A stretch of 64,000 bases of DNA from Wolbachia endosymbiont (group E) of Neria commutata (GTDB taxonomy: Bacteria > Pseudomonadota > Alphaproteobacteria > Rickettsiales > Anaplasmataceae): the NCBI RefSeq assembly GCF_964026735.1, contig NZ_OZ034692.1, positions 1,054,001 through 1,118,000 of the forward strand, read 5' to 3'. The notes under the pieces are model-generated. The model was given only the letters and a program-made list of their open reading frames with translations, made no database searches and had not been told where the DNA came from. Made by a program: the position numbers and the translations under genes. Position 1 is the first letter of the stretch. Every line of letters begins with the position of its first letter. This document shows, piece after piece, positions 59,239 to 64,000 of this stretch.

Positions 59239-60219
59239 GCCCCCCTGCGAAACAACGTGAAGCAAGTTGCTGATAAAATCTGGTAAGAAATCCCCAGCCC
59301 AAAAATTATTAAAAACTATGCCTCAAATTCACAATTCCTGCTATAATATTAAATCTCATGTTGTATTTCTTCTGAAAATTGCGGTAAACATTTGACATTA
59401 TTTTGAAGATTTTTATCTCGCGAATCTTATTTTCCACACGCATCCTGAACGATGCCAGCTTCCGATTATGCTCCTTTTGCTCCTCCGTTAGTGGCTTTTT
59501 ACGGTGTTTTTTGTACGGAATCACAACGTTTTTCTGCAGTTTTTGCCAACCTTGATACCCAGAATCGGCATATTTTATGCTATCTTTGGCCAACAATTTT
59601 TCCTGTTTCCTTATGCGAAAATCATGCATTCGACCTCTATGCGACTTCGAAATCGACAGAATTTGCCCATTTCCCTCGATCACAATTTCGGTTTTTATTG
59701 TGGTTGCTTTCTTTTTTCCGGAATAACTTTTCTTACGTTTTTTGCTGTCTTTCGGCCGCTGTATCGGTTGCTCCGTGACGTCTGCTAAAATTTTTAAAAT
59801 CCTTTCTGGCGTCAGCGTTCTATCCTTTTTTATAGTAATTTTTTTGGCCAATAATGGCTACATTTTCTTAAAAAGTCGGCAAATATTTGAGTTGTGCAAA
59901 TTAAACAAAAACCCTAAAAATGGATGCGTTATGTACGTTCTGTAATAAATTAGAACACATAAAATCCTGTCTTCTAGCTCCTCAACATGCGATTTTCTTC
60001 CGTGACATTTCTTTTTCGCCTCCATTTTTTCCCACTCTGGACGCACTTTTGCCACAATTTTTTTCAAATTCAGATGTTGTGAGCCCTGTCAATTGTCTAA
60101 AAATATATGGTGTTCTTGCTATTTTTACGTAACTTATTGCCATCTTCCCTCTCCTAAAACTTTCATTTTACATGCTTTTTAGTCGTTTTTACCTACTTTC
60201 TACCTTTTCGCAGGGGGTC
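59239..60219 (-). mobile_element. IS5-family element copy F, inactive
   Basis: A 981-bp copy nearly identical to copy E (46189), including the same TAG replacing GAG (complement at 59855-59857). It has one additional lesion: a 7-A run instead of 6 near 60058 shifts the N-terminal frame. Its insertion cuts the phage connector gene at 60219. Flanks GATTA and TAATA fit a TA duplication. Confidence 0.9.
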
Positions 60220-60443
60220 TAATAGAGTCTACGAGGTATATAGTCTTCACATGAGATTTGCCACGTTTGTTTCGCCAGGGATTTTCCAATATGCCACTCA
60301 GCATAGCCGGTTGCCCCAGAAATAAGATTTAAAATTAATTTATCATCTTGATCGTTTTCAATGTGTAAGAATGATTTAGCCTCTTCTAAAGTAACTGGAA
60401 GAGATTCAGGCTTAGATTTACGCTCTACATATATTTTTGGCAT
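60219..60443 (-). pseudogene. Phage/GTA head-tail connector (gp6-like), truncated by IS
   Basis: The N-terminal 70 codons (MPKIYVERKSKPESLPVTLE, EAKSFLHIENDQDDKLILNL, ISGATGYAEWHIGKSLAKQ) match the start of phage head-tail connector/adaptor proteins (PhageGP6 family). The frame ends in a TAG made at the IS5 junction. GGAGG precedes the ATG. The rest of the gene is not found beyond the IS. Confidence 0.75.
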
Positions 60444-60580
60444 AATAACCCTCCTTTTTTATATAGCAATATCATTATCATTTCTTGGACTTAATATTAA
60501 ATGAAAATTAGTATAACGCTACTTACATAGCGCTAAGCATTTGAAATTATTGTATTTTTATTATTGGGTAGCAAGTTGTA

Positions 60581-60907
60581 CTACAAATTCTTTATCGTAT
60601 GTCCAAGCACGTTGAGAAGAGAACGCATTAAAGCTGTTTCTCCTTTTTTATTGATAAAATTTGAGTCTATAGTATAGTTAATTAAGCTGGATTTGAATGA
60701 ACTCAGGTTTTGAGAGTGAATATCGTTGAAAATGGAATTTAGCTCTTTAGCAAGTAAACTACGGAATTTCTGCACACTGTCATATGCAATATTTTCGAGT
60801 TCATTTGTAAATTTATCTTGAGTAGCATTAGCTATATCTTCAATTTCTCCGCTCAATTCCTCTAGCTTTCTTGCGTTATTTTTGAAATTTTTGGTAAAGG
60901 TTTTCAT
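60581..60907 (-). CDS. Hypothetical helical protein, possible ankyrin-gene stub
   Basis: 108 residues, helical and charged. The last 20 residues (SNFINKKGETALMRSLLNVL) look like the start of an ankyrin repeat, after which the frame ends. This suggests the N-terminal part of a longer lost ankyrin gene. No signal peptide or membrane segment. Confidence 0.5.
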   Translation of the reverse strand: MKTFTKNFKNNARKLEELSGEIEDIANATQDKFTNELENIAYDSVQKFRSLLAKELNSIFNDIHSQNLSSFKSSLINYTIDSNFINKKGETALMRSLLNVLGHTIKNL

Positions 60908-61039
60908 ATTCGTTTAACTTAACTACTTTTGTAATTGTAATGATAATGAAAAACTACCGAAGTAAAAAATTTATATATTGATTTATTTATAAAAATATAT
61001 AATAATTATATTATATATTTTAAAATGGAACAAGGAGAT

Positions 61040-61602
61040 ATGAAAAGATTTAGTGATTTATACGATGGGGAAAATGGTCAAGTTAAATGTTTGCTGTTTA
61101 ATAGGTTAACGAGTGCGATAGAAGGCAAAGAGAACAATATAGCTAAAGGAATTACTTACTTAGTGGAGATAAGGATCTACAAGAAGTTTTAGGTACGTGG
61201 ATATTTGTCAAAAATACTTATAACAAAGTATCTTCTTTTACATTTCTGACTTATGCTATTATTTTCGGTGAGATAGACATTGCTCAGGCTATTTTAGATA
61301 TTGAAAATCAAAATATCCTTAAAACACTCCTTGAGGAAATGTCAACGTTACAATTTCCCACTTACGCACACAAATTGACAGCATTGAGTTTGGCTGAGCA
61401 GAAGGACTATACAGTCCTTGCTGAGAAAATCAAAGCAAAAATGGAAGAGTTAGGGATTCCAGACAAAGAAGATGAATTGATAAAAAGTGATAATGGAGAT
61501 GAAAGCTTCTATGAGTATATATTATCAAACAACTTGCGCATGGAAGTTCTTTATAGAGATGGTGAAGCTGCATTGGTAGTTGCTGTTGCGTTTATGTCCT
61601 GA
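61040..61602 (+). pseudogene. Hypothetical ankyrin-like gene with frameshift
   Basis: ATG 61040 follows AAGGAG (an upstream ATG at 61025 is in the same frame). The frame reads KRFSDLYDGENGQVKCLLFN and stops at TAG near 61189, while a shifted frame from about 61160 continues GDKDLQEVLGTWIFVKNTYN, FLTYAIIFGEIDIAQAILDI and on to 61602. The second half has ankyrin-like helix spacing. One single-base shift explains it. Confidence 0.55.
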
Positions 61603-61775
61603 ACTATTTCAGAATTAAGTAAGTAATCGTAAGAACTGTCCATATTGTCTGATGATGCAGGAAACGTGAATAGAGAAAAGGCTAAAACAATCGCTATTAC
61701 CGTCCACAAAACGTAGTCAATTACAGCCGCTACAGCACGTCTTGCAATTCCCACATAATTTACTTTAGCATCCAT
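61551..61775 (-). pseudogene. RDD-family membrane protein, N-terminal fragment
   Basis: ATG 61775 starts MDAKVNYVGIARRAVAAVID, then a membrane helix (YVLWTVIAIVLAFSLFTF). The ARRAVAAVID segment has the Arg...Asp spacing of the RDD domain. The protein then leaves the family after MDSSYDYLLNSEIV, where the antisense of the neighbouring broken gene begins. RDD proteins normally have two to three more helices. Confidence 0.55.
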
Positions 61776-61898
61776 ATCCCCTCCATATATGATTACCTAA
61801 TGTATCATATCAATAATTAAATAATCGTAAAATTGATTGCTTATATCTCTCTGTTGTTTAAATTAACATTAAATCGTTTATGATTAGGAAATTTATGT

Positions 61899-64000
61899 CT
61901 AATGTTTTTTAGGCTTAACACTGAATTGTGCTGCAACTAATTTTGCAATTGGTACTCTATAAGGTGAGCATGAAACATAATTCAAACCTGATTCAATAAA
62001 GAATTTTATAGATTCTGGATCCGCACCATGCTCTCCACATATACCAAGTTTAATTTCTTTGCGGGTTTTTCTACCTCTTTCAATAGCTATTTTGATTAAT
62101 TCTCCTACCCCTTCAATGTCCAGAACTTCAAATGGGTCATTTTCAAATATGTTGTTTTCCTTGTAGGAATCAAGAAAATTAACTGAATCATCCCTTGAGA
62201 GCCCCATGGTGGTTTGCGTCAAATCGTTAGTACCAAAACTAAAAAACTCTGCATGTTTTGCTAACTTATCAGCAATTAATGCTGCTCGTGGAAGTTCTAT
62301 CATCGTTCCAATTGAGTAAGTCTTATCTGCATACCCCCTATCTGGTGTCATTCCAGCGCGTGACGCTGGAATCTGTATTTGGATCCCAGTTTGAATGATA
62401 GAAGCCTCTTTTTCCGCCAACTCACATATCAAGACAAATTCTTTTTCGCTCATTATGAAAGGAATCATGATTTCAGGTTTTATTTTCACATTTTTTTCCT
62501 TTTTTAGCTCATCTGCAGCACTGAGTATTGCTCTGATCTGCATGCTGTATATTTCAGGATGAGAAATAGCAAGCCTGCAGCCTCGATGACCAAGCATTGG
62601 ATTTTTTTCTGATAACTGTGCTATTTTACTTTCCACTGACTCAACTGACTTATTCAGCGATTTGGCAATTTTTTCTATAGTAGATTGATTATTAGGCAAA
62701 AACTCATGTAATGGGGGATCAAGCAAGCGTATGGTTACTTCCATTCCCTCCATGATAGAAAATATTTCTTTGAAATCGGACTTCTGCATCTCTTCCAATT
62801 TACTAAGTGCACTTGTTCTTTCATTTTCATCATCAGCTATTATCAATTTCTGAATGAATTCAATTCTGTCACTCGCAAAAAACATATGTTCTGTGCGGCA
62901 TAAACCTATACCCTCTGCACCAAATTCTTTGGCAATTTTTGCATCTTTTGGAGTATCAGCATTTGCTCTAACTTTGATTGTTTTGATCTCATCTATCCAA
63001 CTCATCACTGTTTTAAATTCATTCGACAACTGAGGCAAAACTGTAGGCAAAATGCCGAGCATAACCTCCCCCGTACCGCCGTTGATGGTAATTGGATCAC
63101 CTTTATTTACTTTTGTTTCTCCAAGTAGAAAAAAAGTTCCATTCTTATCTATAGAAAGTCCACTTACACTGCAAATACATGGCTTACCCATTCCTCTTGT
63201 CACAACAGCAGCATGTGATGTCATCCCTCCTCTTGCTGTTACTATACCATTTGCAGCATTCATCCCATTAATGTCCTCAGGGCTAGTTTCTGATCTCACT
63301 AAAATTACTTTTTTGCCCTGCTCTGCAGCTTTTTCAGCATCACTTGCACTAAACACTACATATCCAGAAGCAACTCCTGGGGAAGCAGGAAGCCCTTTCC
63401 CTATTACTTTTTGATCACTTTTAATATCAAGAATTGGATGCAATAAATTATCAAAAATTTTTGGGTCAATTCTCAGTATTCCTTCCTCTTTTGTGATTGT
63501 TCCATCATTTACCATATCAACTACTATGCGAATAGTGGCCTCAGCTGTACGCTTACCAGATCTAGTCTGCAAAATCCATAATTTACCGTCCTGAACAGTA
63601 AATTCAATATCCTGCATATCTTGATAGTGCCCTTCAAGTTTTTCACATATCTCGCGTAGCTCTTTATAAACACCAGGCATTAATTTTTCCATAGTATTTT
63701 TTTGATCCCCATCAATTTGCATAGGGGTATACACGCCAGAAACCACATCTTCACCTTGAGCATTGACCAAAAACTCACCGAAACACTTTTTTTCTCCAGT
63801 TGAAGGGTTACGTGTAAATATCACGCCAGTTGCAGAATTATTGTTTAAATTACCAAAAACCATTGCTTGCACGTTCACTGCAGTTCTAAGGTCTTCAGAA
63901 ATATTATGTATTCTTCTATAGGAAATGGCTCTATCGTTTTTCCAAGATGCAAACACTGCATTTACCGAGCTTAATAACTGCTCCTCAACATTCTGAGGAA
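61899..64000 (-). CDS. ppdK: Pyruvate, phosphate dikinase (5' end outside window)
   Basis: PPDK interconverts pyruvate + ATP + Pi and PEP + AMP + PPi, a central gluconeogenic step in Wolbachia. The frame is open to 64000, and upstream codons (PQNVEEQLLSSVNAVFASWK) match the family, so the N-terminal ATP-grasp domain continues beyond the window. Visible parts are the swivelling phosphohistidine domain (GGMTSHAAVVTRGMGKPC, catalytic His) and the C-terminal PEP/pyruvate barrel (GLCRTEHMFF; MLGHRGCRLAISHPEIY; LGICGEHGADPESIKFF). A palindromic repeat (62340-62398) adds about 20 residues (SRAGMTPDRGYADK) inside the barrel. Confidence 0.95.
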   Translation of the reverse strand, partial: PQNVEEQLLSSVNAVFASWKNDRAISYRRIHNISEDLRTAVNVQAMVFGNLNNNSATGVIFTRNPSTGEKKCFGEFLVNAQGEDVVSGVYTPMQIDGDQKNTMEKLMPGVYKELREICEKLEGHYQDMQDIEFTVQDGKLWILQTRSGKRTAEATIRIVVDMVNDGTITKEEGILRIDPKIFDNLLHPILDIKSDQKVIGKGLPASPGVASGYVVFSASDAEKAAEQGKKVILVRSETSPEDINGMNAANGIVTARGGMTSHAAVVTRGMGKPCICSVSGLSIDKNGTFFLLGETKVNKGDPITINGGTGEVMLGILPTVLPQLSNEFKTVMSWIDEIKTIKVRANADTPKDAKIAKEFGAEGIGLCRTEHMFFASDRIEFIQKLIIADDENERTSALSKLEEMQKSDFKEIFSIMEGMEVTIRLLDPPLHEFLPNNQSTIEKIAKSLNKSVESVESKIAQLSEKNPMLGHRGCRLAISHPEIYSMQIRAILSAADELKKEKNVKIKPEIMIPFIMSEKEFVLICELAEKEASIIQTGIQIQIPASRAGMTPDRGYADKTYSIGTMIELPRAALIADKLAKHAEFFSFGTNDLTQTTMGLSRDDSVNFLDSYKENNIFENDPFEVLDIEGVGELIKIAIERGRKTRKEIKLGICGEHGADPESIKFFIESGLNYVSCSPYRVPIAKLVAAQFSVKPKKH
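62340..62398. repeat. Palindromic repeat inside ppdK
   Basis: TGGTGTCATTCCAGCGCGTG followed by ACGCTGGAATC and GGATCCCAG is the standard palindromic element. It is translated in frame within the C-terminal barrel of PPDK. Confidence 0.75.

Overview
The window is a piece of a Wolbachia (Alphaproteobacteria, Rickettsiales) chromosome. The evidence is AT-rich DNA, a 16S rRNA gene standing apart from 23S/5S, a type I-like cytoplasmic incompatibility (cif) locus, ankyrin and OTU effector genes, short palindromic repeats inserted in frame inside housekeeping proteins, and a heavy load of decayed insertion sequences. I cannot assign a supergroup or strain from sequence alone.

Layout. 1-10.7 kb is mostly housekeeping: a G1P-dehydrogenase (AraM/EgsA) family gene, dapE, a 2-Cys peroxiredoxin followed by trxB, an MHS-type MFS transporter, rsmH with an ftsL-like gene, the iscU-iscA-hscB-hscA iron-sulfur operon, and a DsbA-like thioredoxin-fold protein. 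10.8-15.8 kb mixes a coiled-coil protein, a GTA/phage tail gene (DUF2460), a chimeric IS remnant, rpmB-lipA, an IS relic and ychF. 15.9-24.3 kb is accessory: an OTU cysteine protease, two damaged copies of one IS5-family element, fragments of IS4, IS66 and another IS5 element, tRNA-Ser, two outer-membrane-protein paralogues with in-frame stops, a group II intron tail, ankyrin genes and a lone HTH protein. 24.3-31.4 kb is the cif locus: cifA is open and cifB is broken by two single-base frameshifts, with a PD-(D/E)XK nuclease-family gene converging on it. 31.4-37.1 kb is an IS graveyard with the only intact IS5 transposase. 37.2-45 kb returns to core genes (ruvB-ruvA, 16S rRNA, sdhC-sdhD, a mannose-1-P guanylyltransferase) plus a large lineage-specific protein. 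45-55.4 kb is accessory: IS630, IS110, IS5 and IS982 debris, a duplicated two-gene cassette with a degenerate J-domain-like member, and a 714-residue effector-like protein. 55.8-64 kb carries tRNA-Arg, a D,D-carboxypeptidase, a CDF metal exporter, tRNA-Val, radC, another IS5 copy truncating a phage connector gene, small broken genes and the 3' part of ppdK.

Most notable: a disrupted cifB whose deubiquitinase triad is still encoded and which continues into a C-terminal cysteine-protease-like extension; a 206-bp conserved element placed 120-130 bp upstream of two unrelated effector-type genes in the same orientation; a tandemly duplicated soluble/membrane gene pair; and IS5 copies that appear to insert at TA in the centre of palindromes, one of them inside a roughly 135-bp-arm inverted repeat. 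No CRISPR array, complete prophage or replication origin was recognised.
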